Source of the DNA: PVC group bacterium
GTDB lineage: Bacteria; Verrucomicrobiota; Kiritimatiellia; SS1-B-03-39; PXDE01
Direction: 5' to 3'
NCBI GenBank assembly: GCA_003566475.1
Contig: PXDE01000395.1
Location: forward strand, 1 to 5,883
DNA length: 5,883 nucleotides
Under the pieces are notes generated by a model. The model ran no database searches, was not told where the DNA came from, and saw only the letters and a list, made by a program, of their open reading frames with translations. Shown here piece by piece: positions 1-4,746 of this stretch. A program made the translations under genes and the position numbers. Within the stretch, counting starts at the first letter, position 1; every line of letters begins with the position of its first letter.

Positions 1-30
1 CAATCGACCGCTATCGAGTGCCATCGAACG
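1..30. repeat. Three 10-nt phased ATCGA units, cut by the window edge
   Basis: The motif ATCGA occurs at 3-7, 13-17 and 23-27, exactly 10 nt apart, inside units of the form c-N-ATCGA-NN-g. The array ends directly before the ribosome binding site of the four-helix-bundle gene and probably continues to the left of the window. A period near one helical turn puts every copy on the same DNA face. The function is unknown. Confidence 0.6.
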
Positions 31-35
31 GGAGG
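30..35 (+). promoter_or_regulatory. Shine-Dalgarno GGGAGG that fixes the start at 42
   Basis: GGGAGG lies 6 nt before the ATG at 42. The in-frame GTG at 18 sits inside the ATCGA repeat with no comparable site upstream, so 42 is the better start. Confidence 0.7.
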
Positions 36-41
36 CGCGAC

Positions 42-449
42 ATGGACCTGTTCAGGAAGTCCGCGGGATACCGGTATCTGGACGCCTTCGTGCTCGCGAA
101 CGTGATCGATCTGGCCACGCGGCACTTCTGCATGAAGTTCCTGATCTCGCGCACACTCAACATGATGGACCGGTACATCAAGGGGCTGGGACAGGAGTTC
201 GTGGAGTCGGGCGGGTTCCGCGAGCGTCTGAGTTCCGTCCGCAGCGACGCCAGGTCGCGTCAGGAGAGCGATTCCGCCGCCGATGCGCCCGCCTGCCCGA
301 AATGTGGCGCCCCGATGCGGCGCCGCAGGACAAGGAAGGACGGCCGCCCTTTCTGGGGTTGCTCCGAGTACCCCGCCTGCCAGGGTATCCTGGATATTCG
401 CGCGGACTCCTCCCCGCAGGAGGGCCGTGGAGAGGATGGCAAGGGCTAG
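42..449 (+). CDS. Shrunken four-helix-bundle 'suffix' protein with C-terminal zinc ribbon
   Basis: This 135-residue protein of unknown cellular role belongs, as I recognise it, to the four-helix-bundle proteins that carry a 'suffix' domain. Residues 8-34 (AGYRYLDAFVLAN onward) resemble the first helix of the S23/intervening-sequence four-helix bundle. Residues about 38-71 (RYIKGLGQEFVESGGFRERL) resemble the suffix domain. C85, C88, C107 and C113 (CPKC and WGCSEYPAC) form a topoisomerase-type C4 zinc ribbon. Family members as I know them are around 200 residues and contain the remaining bundle helices between residues 34 and 35; here those are missing without loss of frame, so the bundle cannot fold normally. 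The start at 42 is chosen for its ribosome binding site. The gene converges on the CvpA-like gene with a 9-bp gap and no visible terminator. It could be a decaying remnant or a functional minimal form. Nucleic-acid or protein binding through the zinc ribbon is inference. Confidence 0.72.
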   Translation: MDLFRKSAGYRYLDAFVLANVIDLATRHFCMKFLISRTLNMMDRYIKGLGQEFVESGGFRERLSSVRSDARSRQESDSAADAPACPKCGAPMRRRRTRKDGRPFWGCSEYPACQGILDIRADSSPQEGRGEDGKG

Positions 450-458
450 ACCAGCCGC

Positions 459-935
459 TCAAGGTTCCAGGCCGCCGCCCGATCCGGTAGCGGCATCTGG
501 CGCCACCCTCCGCACGATCCGGCTCACCGCCGCGTCGCGGACCACCCCGGGAAGCACGGGGAGCAGGTTGAGGCCAAAGACGGCCACCCCGACCAGGATG
601 GCGGACCGGACGATGCCCAGCAGGAATCCCCAGGTGCGCCTCGCCTTGGCCGCCAGGCGTTCGTTGCAGAGTCGGATGACGAAGGCCCGGATCCTGAGCA
701 GGACCAGCCAGGTCGCGGCGAACAGAAGCAGGAACCCGGCGAAGCGTCCCGTGGCCTGCTCCAGGAGGGGCAGGCGGGCCAGCAGATCGCCGACCAGCCG
801 GAACAGGCTCATCCCCGCCACGGCCGCGATCAGGGTCCGGAGCGTCCGGTAGAGCTCGCGGCCGAGCCCTCCGATCCGGCCCCGGAGGCCGGACAGGACG
901 ACGTAGATGGCGGAAAGGATGTCGAGGAAAGTCAT
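459..935 (-). CDS. CvpA-family integral membrane protein
   Basis: The product is a 158-residue inner-membrane protein resembling the CvpA (colicin V production) family; the biochemical role of most members is unclear. Hydrophobic segments lie at about residues 3-17, 29-50, 65-85 and 102-126, separated by Arg-rich loops, which fits the family's four-helix layout and length. The C-terminal tail (RRVAPDAATGSGGG) is polar and low in complexity. MTFLDILSAIYVVL is chosen as the N-terminus because it is hydrophobic like other family members; extending upstream adds about 63 residues of non-membrane, repeat-like sequence. No Shine-Dalgarno motif precedes the chosen ATG, so the start is moderately uncertain. 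A TTGACA promoter candidate lies about 60 nt upstream. The assignment rests on topology and general resemblance, not on a diagnostic motif. Confidence 0.75.
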   Translation of the reverse strand: MTFLDILSAIYVVLSGLRGRIGGLGRELYRTLRTLIAAVAGMSLFRLVGDLLARLPLLEQATGRFAGFLLLFAATWLVLLRIRAFVIRLCNERLAAKARRTWGFLLGIVRSAILVGVAVFGLNLLPVLPGVVRDAAVSRIVRRVAPDAATGSGGGLEP

Positions 936-996
936 GCGGAGGCGTACAGCCCTACGAGGTGCTTGCGATCGCTCAAGGTCGGGCTTCCCTGCGCGT

Positions 997-1024
997 ATCC
1001 TGACAGGGAGCGACGGGTTGTCAA
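997..1024 (-). promoter_or_regulatory. Sigma-70-like promoter candidate for the CvpA-like gene
   Basis: On the minus strand a perfect TTGACA (1024-1019) is followed, after 16 nt, by CAGGAT (1002-997). The -10 hexamer matches TATAAT at only three positions, but these include the key A2 and T6. Transcription would start near 990 and leave an untranslated leader of about 55 nt before the ATG at 935. The same TTGACA-N16-CAGGAT arrangement precedes the lipoprotein gene at the right end of the window. Confidence 0.45.
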
Positions 1025-1151
1025 TCGGCGGAGCCGGTTCCCGGCGTGCATCCGGGGTGGCGAAAGGGTAGGCTTCTTCCTGACTGCTCTGAGGCACCCA
1101 TGCACGCCATTCTCCACAAACCATTGCTCTTCAACAGGATGTCACCGACGT

Positions 1152-1175
1152 GGCACGGCGCTTCCAGCCCGTGCC
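1152..1175. repeat. Hairpin in the left arm of the palindromic element
   Basis: GGCACGG (1152-1158) pairs with CCGTGCC (1169-1175). Inside it GCT (1160-1162) pairs with AGC (1166-1168) around a TCC loop, with one bulged C at 1159. The core GGGCTGGAAGC on the minus strand is repeated on the plus strand in the right arm of the palindrome. Confidence 0.75.
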
Positions 1176-1269
1176 CGAGCGAGGTCGGATCCCGGAATGA
1201 CCATGGTCGGAGGAAGCGCTCCTCGTGGCCGGGTCGGGACCAGATCTCGCTCGGCTCCGGGCTGGAAGC
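1160..1269. repeat. 110-bp imperfect palindrome with two nested hairpins
   Basis: The left arm 1160-1194 matches the reverse complement of 1235-1269 at 29 of 35 positions without gaps, by direct alignment. The longest block is the 12-mer GCTTCCAGCCCG. The 40-bp centre holds the perfect palindrome GACCATGGTC (1199-1208) and the near-palindrome at 1211-1223. Each arm also folds alone: 1152-1175 on the left, and CCGGGCT/AGCCCGG (1257-1263 with 1267-1273) around a GGA loop on the right. It could be a small non-autonomous element, a REP-like dispersed repeat or a structured RNA. No target-site duplication or coding capacity is visible. Confidence 0.75.
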
Positions 1270-1283
1270 CCGGGCCACGGGGC

Positions 1284-1299
1284 GCCGCCTGATGGCGGC
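1284..1299. repeat. Perfect 6-bp hairpin GCCGCC-TGAT-GGCGGC
   Basis: GCCGCC (1284-1289) and GGCGGC (1294-1299) pair around a TGAT loop. On the plus strand it is followed by TTCACTTC rather than a T run, and no gene runs into it, so I do not call it a terminator. Confidence 0.6.
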
Positions 1300-1330
1300 T
1301 TCACTTCATCCATCGTACCTCGTCAGTTTG

Positions 1331-1369
1331 CCCTCCGTAGCTCCGCTGCGGAGCGTAGTAGGGTCGATC
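1331..1369 (+). repeat. Dispersed intergenic repeat, copy 1
   Basis: This stretch begins CCCTCCGTAG and ends GTAGTAGGGTCGATC. In its middle is GCTCCGCTGCGGAGC (1340-1354), a perfect palindrome with 7-nt arms around one T. A related sequence with a similar start and end lies at 3962-3995 in the other large intergenic region. Neither copy is part of a credible gene. Confidence 0.55.
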
Positions 1370-1471
1370 TTCGGTTTCCACGCATCCCGCATCCCACATC
1401 GCGCCAGCCGTCTCACCCCTTTTCCGGCTGAACCCAAGGATTCAGCGGCGGCTACTGACCCCTGAAGACTC

Positions 1472-2032
1472 ATGATCACCCGCCCTTGTCCCCGCTGTCA
1501 GAAGGAACTGGAATGGACCGAATACGAAGGCCAGCGCGTGATGCGCTGCGCGACGTGCCGGGGCCATCTGGTGCCGGCGCCGAGGCTGCGGGCGATCAAG
1601 CGGAGCGACCAGCTTGGGGCGGACGCCCTGATGGAGGAGGCCGCGCGGGATTTCAAAGGCCCCACGCCCATCGCGGCCAGTTGTCCGGCCTGCAAGGTCA
1701 GGATGAGGCCCGAGCCGATTCCGGTGCCGGGGATGGACGTTCACATGGACGTGTGCCGTTCCTGCCAGATGGTCTGGCTGGACGGAGGCGAGCTGGCCCT
1801 GCTTCAGCTCGCCTACGAACAGACGCCGGAGTACCAGGAGATCGCCGAGCGACGTCGCCGGGCCCGGGAGCTGGAGGCCTGCCCGGAGCGGTCGGCGAGG
1901 TTCCAGGAGGATCTGTCCCGGCTTCCGGATGAGCCCAGTCTGGTCGGAGAGATTGTCCACGAGCTGGTCACGGAAATCGCCACCCCCCGCCACCGGTGGG
2001 GGGTCTGGTCGGCCTTCCGGGGGCTCCGGTAG
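1472..2032 (+). CDS. Protein with two zf-TFIIB-type zinc ribbons
   Basis: This 186-residue probable cytoplasmic protein has unknown function. Two zinc ribbons are visible. The first uses C6, C9, C26 and C29 (CPRC and CATC). The second uses C71, C74, C95 and C98 and is followed by WLDGGEL at 102-108, the hallmark of the zf-TFIIB family. The family motif C-x-x-C-x-x-x-WLD-x-GEL marks it as a member; the first ribbon lacks that tail. Residues about 109-165 are charged and probably helical, ending in a basic tail (TPRHRWGVWSAFRGLR). Only a weak GAAG precedes the ATG at 1472, but no earlier start fits. The M20 peptidase gene follows 74 bp downstream on the same strand, so the two may be co-transcribed. 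Zinc binding is strongly suggested by the cysteines; DNA or RNA binding is not shown. Confidence 0.88.
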   Translation: MITRPCPRCQKELEWTEYEGQRVMRCATCRGHLVPAPRLRAIKRSDQLGADALMEEAARDFKGPTPIAASCPACKVRMRPEPIPVPGMDVHMDVCRSCQMVWLDGGELALLQLAYEQTPEYQEIAERRRRARELEACPERSARFQEDLSRLPDEPSLVGEIVHELVTEIATPRHRWGVWSAFRGLR

Positions 2033-2052
2033 CGCCCTGGTCTTGCCGAACC

Positions 2053-2066
2053 GGGCGAGATCGCCC
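2053..2066. repeat. Small hairpin between the zf-TFIIB and M20 genes
   Basis: GGGCGA (2053-2058) and TCGCCC (2061-2066) form an inverted repeat in the 74-bp intergenic gap. There is no T run after it, so a terminator is unlikely. It could be a weak attenuating structure or chance in GC-rich DNA. Confidence 0.35.
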
Positions 2067-2106
2067 ATGGTTCCGGGCGTATGCCCACCCCCGTGCGGAG
2101 CCTGCC

Positions 2107-3294
2107 ATGACCCAGCCTATCCGAGTCGACCGCGAACGCGCCCTTCACCACCTGATGGATCTGCTGAAGGTTCCCGGACTGAGCGGTCAGGAGGGCCAGG
2201 TGGCGGAGGTGGTGAAGGCCAAGCTGCGGGCGGCCGGGGTGAAGGACGCCTTGATGGTCCACGACCAGGCGCACAAGCACCTGCCGGTGCCGGGCGAGGT
2301 GGGGAACCTCATCGTGAAGCTCCCGGGCACGTTCCGGGCCCCCCGGCGGATGTTCAGCGGGCACCTCGACACGGTGCCCCTGTGCCGGGGCGCGGAGCCG
2401 GTGCTCAAGGGGAACCGGATCGTGCCCAAGGGCCGCACCGCTCTGGGGGCCGACGACCGCACCGCCGTGGCCTGCCTGGTGACGCTGGCCGAGACGGTGC
2501 TGGAGCGGGGCCTTCCCTACGCCCCCACGACCCTGGTCTTCACCATCGCCGAGGAGATCGGCCTGTGGGGGGCGCGGAACCTCGATCTGCGAAAGGCCTC
2601 GAACCCCAGGATGGGGTTCAATATCGACGGAGGGAAGCCGGCCGAGCTGGTGACGGGGGCCATCGGGGCCGACCGGTGGGAGGTGGACGTGTTCGGGAAG
2701 TCCGCCCATGCGGGCATGCATCCGGAGGAAGGGATTTCGGCGGCGGTGATCGCGGCCCGGGCTCTGGCCGAGGTGGCCGAGCAGGGGTGGTTCGGCCGGG
2801 TGGAGAAGGGACGCCGCACCGGCACCAGCAATGTGGGGACGATCCGGGGCGGAGAGGCCACCAACCAGGTGACCGACCATATGTTCGTGAAGGGCGAATC
2901 GCGAAGCCATTCCGCCGCCTTCCACGCCCGCATCACCAAGGCCTACCGGATCGCCTTCGAGCGGGCGGCGAAGCGGACCCGCAATACGGCCGGGGAATGC
3001 GGGCGGGTGGCGTTCCGCAGCGAGACCGACTATGGCCCGTTCCACCTCCGGGATTCCGATCCGGTGGTGGCCTTCGCCCTCGCCCAGGCCCGGGGGCTGG
3101 GGCTCGACGCCTCGACCCGGGTGGTCAACGGCGGGCTCGACGCCAACTACTTCAACCGCGGCGGCGTGCCCACCGTGACCCTCGGCGCGGGCCAGCACGG
3201 CGCCCACACGCTCGACGAATACGCGGATGTGGAGGAATACCTGGCGGGGTGCGACCTCGCGGTGGCCCTCGCCACGGCGCGGCCGGGGGCCTGA
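2107..3294 (+). CDS. M20-family metallopeptidase, PepT (tripeptidase T)-like
   Basis: This 395-residue probable cytoplasmic enzyme is expected to be a two-zinc exopeptidase acting on short peptides. All expected active-site residues of the M20 family are present: H86 and D88 in SGHLDTV, the bridging D116 in LGADD, the E149-E150 pair in TIAEEIG, D174 in FNIDGG, and H367 in QHGAHTLDEY. H201 in SAHAG sits in the dimerisation/lid domain (about residues 185-290). LGADD and the NIDGG motif recall PepT more than carboxypeptidase G2 or DapE. PepT proteins are around 410 residues, so the length fits. The start at 2107 has GGAG (2097-2100) 6 nt upstream and gives a normal N-terminus; an earlier in-frame start at 1996 would overlap the zf-TFIIB gene. 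The exact substrate is not predictable. Confidence 0.92.
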   Translation: MTQPIRVDRERALHHLMDLLKVPGLSGQEGQVAEVVKAKLRAAGVKDALMVHDQAHKHLPVPGEVGNLIVKLPGTFRAPRRMFSGHLDTVPLCRGAEPVLKGNRIVPKGRTALGADDRTAVACLVTLAETVLERGLPYAPTTLVFTIAEEIGLWGARNLDLRKASNPRMGFNIDGGKPAELVTGAIGADRWEVDVFGKSAHAGMHPEEGISAAVIAARALAEVAEQGWFGRVEKGRRTGTSNVGTIRGGEATNQVTDHMFVKGESRSHSAAFHARITKAYRIAFERAAKRTRNTAGECGRVAFRSETDYGPFHLRDSDPVVAFALAQARGLGLDASTRVVNGGLDANYFNRGGVPTVTLGAGQHGAHTLDEYADVEEYLAGCDLAVALATARPGA

Positions 3295-3353
3295 CCCCTA
3301 CTGAATCGGCCTGACACGAGCCCAGCGCGGCTCCCCGCCGCAACCGAGAGGAC

Positions 3354-3389
3354 CACAGAGGTCGCAGAGGTTACGGAGGTTCGCAGTGG
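3354..3389 (+). repeat. Phased repeat module A: four 9-nt CACAGAGGT-like units
   Basis: The units are cacagaggt, cgcagaggt, tacggaggt and tcgcagtgg, each exactly 9 nt. I recognise CACAGAGGT-type runs as a recurrent intergenic motif in environmental bacterial genomes. They often create spurious protein predictions. No function is established to my knowledge. Confidence 0.8.
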
Positions 3390-3406
3390 AGGCGAAGAGG
3401 GGAACC

Positions 3407-3436
3407 ACGGATGCACACGGATGTACACGGATGGGG
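3407..3436 (+). repeat. Phased repeat module B: three 10-nt ACGGATG units
   Basis: ACGGATGCAC, ACGGATGTAC and ACGGATGGGG follow each other with an exact 10-nt period. The lead-in aaccacgg reappears at 3535, where a further single unit is found. Confidence 0.82.
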
Positions 3437-3449
3437 AAGGGGGATTTGC

Positions 3450-3476
3450 CACAAAGAACGCAGAGAGCGCAAAGGG
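3450..3476 (+). repeat. Phased repeat module C: three 9-nt CACAAAGAA-like units
   Basis: The units cacaaagaa, cgcagagag and cgcaaaggg run with a 9-nt period and lie on the same strand as modules A, B and D. Confidence 0.75.
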
Positions 3477-3492
3477 ATGGAGGGGAGAATGG

Positions 3493-3519
3493 CCACAGGA
3501 GGCACAAGAGACACAAGAG
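3493..3519 (+). repeat. Phased repeat module D: three 9-nt ACACAAGAG-like units
   Basis: The units ccacaggag, gcacaagag and acacaagag run with a 9-nt period and are followed by a G-rich tract (3519-3532). Confidence 0.75.
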
Positions 3520-3534
3520 GGGGGGGAAGGGGAG

Positions 3535-3550
3535 AACCACGGATGGACAC
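3535..3550 (+). repeat. Partial second copy of module B
   Basis: aaccacggatggacac repeats the lead-in and first unit of module B, then stops where the left arm of the 29-nt inverted repeat begins (3550). Confidence 0.6.
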
Positions 3551-3578
3551 CCAACCCACCTCGCCTTTCGGGCACCCC
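3550..3578 (+). repeat. Left arm of 29-nt inverted repeat
   Basis: These 29 nt (starting CCCAACCCACC and ending TCGGGCACCCC) match the reverse complement of 4038-4066 at 27 positions, without gaps. The similarity stops abruptly at both ends of each arm. The two arms enclose 459 bp of hairpin-rich, non-coding DNA. The last six bases (CACCCC, 3573-3578) can also pair locally with GGGGTG (3584-3589). Confidence 0.8.
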
Positions 3579-3591
3579 CGTGAGGGGTGTT

Positions 3592-3638
3592 GGCCGATCG
3601 CGTGATCCCGCAGGGCGGGAAACGCGACGCAATCGGCC
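3592..3638. repeat. 47-nt long hairpin
   Basis: Three stacked stems can form: GGCCGAT (3592-3598) with ATCGGCC (3632-3638), CGCGT (3599-3603) with ACGCG (3622-3626), and TCCCGC (3606-3611) with GCGGGA (3615-3620) around an AGG loop. That is 18 base pairs with one small internal loop and a 5-nt bulge (3627-3631). There is no T run on either side, so it does not look like an intrinsic terminator. It could act as an mRNA 3'-end stabiliser for the M20 transcript or be a REP-like element. Confidence 0.75.
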
Positions 3639-3647
3639 GGGCTCACG

Positions 3648-3662
3648 CCCTCCGGGGGAGGG
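3648..3662. repeat. Short hairpin CCCTCC-GGG-GGAGGG
   Basis: CCCTCC (3648-3653) pairs with GGAGGG (3657-3662) around GGG. It is a minor structure in the hairpin-rich block and lacks a T run. Confidence 0.5.
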
Positions 3663-3754
3663 GTTGAACGCGAATGGAGCCAGGACAGAGGCTGCGGGCA
3701 AGAATCGCCAAGGACGTTCAGCAACAGGCGACCCCGGAAGCCGCTCCGTCAGAG

Positions 3755-3800
3755 TTGGGCGCCATCGTAGCTCCCACTTCCAAGTGGGAGTTTCCGCACG
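3755..3800 (+). repeat. Hairpin-bearing repeat unit, copy 1
   Basis: The unit begins TTGGGCGC and ends TTTCCGCACG, and contains CTCCCACTTCCAAGTGGGAG (3771-3790), a hairpin with a perfect 9-bp stem and a CC loop. A related unit with the same start and end follows at 3838-3888. Confidence 0.65.
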
Positions 3801-3824
3801 CTCGCGGACCTGTGCCCCCAGAAA

Positions 3825-3844
3825 CGCCCAATCGGAATTGGGCG
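3825..3844. repeat. 8-bp-stem hairpin between the two repeat units
   Basis: CGCCCAAT (3825-3832) pairs with ATTGGGCG (3837-3844) around CGGA. Its right arm overlaps the TTGGGCGC that opens the second repeat unit. Confidence 0.65.
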
Positions 3845-3888
3845 CTACGTTCCTGCGTCTCCCCCTTCCACGCGGAAGGTTCCGCACG
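3838..3888 (+). repeat. Hairpin-bearing repeat unit, copy 2
   Basis: It has the same frame as copy 1: TTGGGCGC at the start, a hairpin in the middle (CCTTCC 3864-3869 with GGAAGG 3874-3879, ACGC loop), and TTCCGCACG at the end. The stem sequences differ between copies while pairing is kept, which points to selection or repeated generation of the structure rather than the exact sequence. Confidence 0.6.
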
Positions 3889-3911
3889 TCCGTTTCCTAC
3901 CCTTCGAGAAA

Positions 3912-3930
3912 GCGTCGCCTTGGCGGAACC
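3912..3930 (+). repeat. Short dispersed repeat, copy 1
   Basis: GCGTCGCCTTGGCGGAACC resembles 4016-4033 (GCGTAGCCTGGCGGAGCC), with two substitutions and one deleted base. Confidence 0.4.
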
Positions 3931-3961
3931 ATGAAGAGGATTCGCGTTTATTCGCTGCCCG

Positions 3962-3995
3962 CCCTACGAAGCGGCTGCGCGGAGTAGGGTCCATC
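3962..3995 (+). repeat. Dispersed intergenic repeat, copy 2
   Basis: It starts CCCTACG and ends GGAGTAGGGTCCATC, like 1331-1369 (start CCCTCCG, end GTAGTAGGGTCGATC). CCCTAC (3962-3967) pairs with GTAGGG (3984-3989), so each copy has a palindromic layout. Confidence 0.5.
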
Positions 3996-4015
3996 CCCTC
4001 CCCCGGCGTGTCGCG

Positions 4016-4033
4016 GCGTAGCCTGGCGGAGCC
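4016..4033 (+). repeat. Short dispersed repeat, copy 2
   Basis: GCGTAGCCTGGCGGAGCC is the partner of 3912-3930 and lies just before the right inverted-repeat arm. Confidence 0.4.
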
Positions 4034-4037
4034 GGAA

Positions 4038-4066
4038 GGGGTGCCCGAAGGGCGGGGTGGGTTGGG
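4038..4066 (-). repeat. Right arm of 29-nt inverted repeat
   Basis: This is the reverse complement of 3550-3578 with two differences (both T in the left arm against C here, read on the same strand). It ends 18 bp before the stop codon of the cyclophilin gene, so a cyclophilin transcript would read into it. Confidence 0.8.
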
Positions 4067-4084
4067 CTTCGCCCGGCCCGGCCG

Positions 4085-4699
<615 letters not shown>

Positions 4700-4708
4700 A
4701 GTGGGCGG

Positions 4709-4737
4709 ACTCTAGCCCGATTCACGGGCCGGGGCAA
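4709..4737 (-). promoter_or_regulatory. Sigma-70-like promoter candidate for the cyclophilin gene
   Basis: On the minus strand TTGCCC (4737-4732) and TAGAGT (4714-4709) are 17 nt apart, each matching the consensus at four of six positions. The predicted transcription start falls about 2-4 nt before the ATG at 4699. The spacer holds the inverted repeat GCCCG-tgaat-CGGGC, a possible operator. Confidence 0.35.
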
Positions 4738-4746
4738 CCGCCAACC

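Larger units (their letters stand above)
936..1471. other. 536-bp non-coding region between divergent genes, rich in inverted repeats
   Basis: This region separates the CvpA-like gene (minus strand) from the zf-TFIIB gene (plus strand). Open frames here (for example 963-1292 and 1046-1465 plus, 1021-1278 minus) encode compositionally odd peptides with no family resemblance. Supported content is a promoter candidate (997-1024), a long imperfect palindrome (1160-1269), a 6-bp hairpin (1284-1299), a dispersed repeat with a perfect internal palindrome (1331-1369), and a small hairpin GCTGAA/TTCAGC (1427-1432 with 1441-1446). I see no convincing promoter for the zf-TFIIB gene. Confidence 0.7.
3295..4084. 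other. 790-bp non-coding repeat mosaic between convergent genes
   Basis: This region lies between the 3' ends of the M20 gene (plus) and the cyclophilin gene (minus), so insertions here would disrupt no promoter. The open frames (for example 3147-3887 and 3371-3724 minus, 3421-3987 plus) encode repetitive, Arg/Gly/Ser/Cys-rich peptides that follow the DNA repeats and resemble no protein family. Content in order: four phased repeat modules and a partial fifth (3354-3550), the left arm of a 29-nt inverted repeat (3550-3578), a long hairpin (3592-3638), a short hairpin (3648-3662), a tandem hairpin-bearing unit (3755-3888), and short dispersed repeats (3912-3995), closing with the right inverted-repeat arm (4038-4066). 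Confidence 0.8.

Noticed and set aside
42..449. Accessory (Avd-like) protein of a diversity-generating retroelement
   Set aside because: Avd is also a four-helix bundle, but there is no reverse transcriptase and no template/variable repeat pair, and the suffix plus zinc ribbon points to a different branch.
283..852. 189-residue plus-strand frame across the zinc-ribbon and CvpA-like genes
   Set aside because: Arg/Ser/Pro-rich translation without structure, crossing two better-supported genes.
1436..1441. AAGGAT as a -10 element for the zf-TFIIB gene
   Set aside because: No acceptable -35 hexamer at 15-18 nt upstream (CACCCC at the 16-nt spacing).
1982..2003. C-run/CCACCGGTGG/G-run palindrome near the end of the zf-TFIIB gene
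   Set aside because: It lies within coding sequence, and the full run does not pair symmetrically. GC-rich codons explain it.
1813..3207. 464-residue minus-strand frame opposite the zf-TFIIB and M20 genes
   Set aside because: It is antisense to a peptidase with a complete set of catalytic motifs. Its His/Gly/Pro/Arg-rich translation is typical of a shadow frame in GC-rich DNA.
1929..3314. 461-residue plus-strand frame overlapping the M20 gene
   Set aside because: Gly/Arg/Pro-rich shadow in another frame of the M20 gene, with no family motif.
3354..3550. CRISPR array
   Set aside because: Units are 9-10 nt and directly adjacent, with no 24-40-nt repeat separated by unique spacers and no cas gene.
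3147..3887. 246-residue minus-strand frame through the phased repeats
   Set aside because: Its peptide repeats come from the DNA repeats, and it overlaps the end of the M20 gene. Such frames are a familiar source of spurious predictions.
4064..4074. Intrinsic terminator for the cyclophilin gene (GGGC-TTC-GCCC)
   Set aside because: Only a 4-bp stem and no T run on the minus strand.
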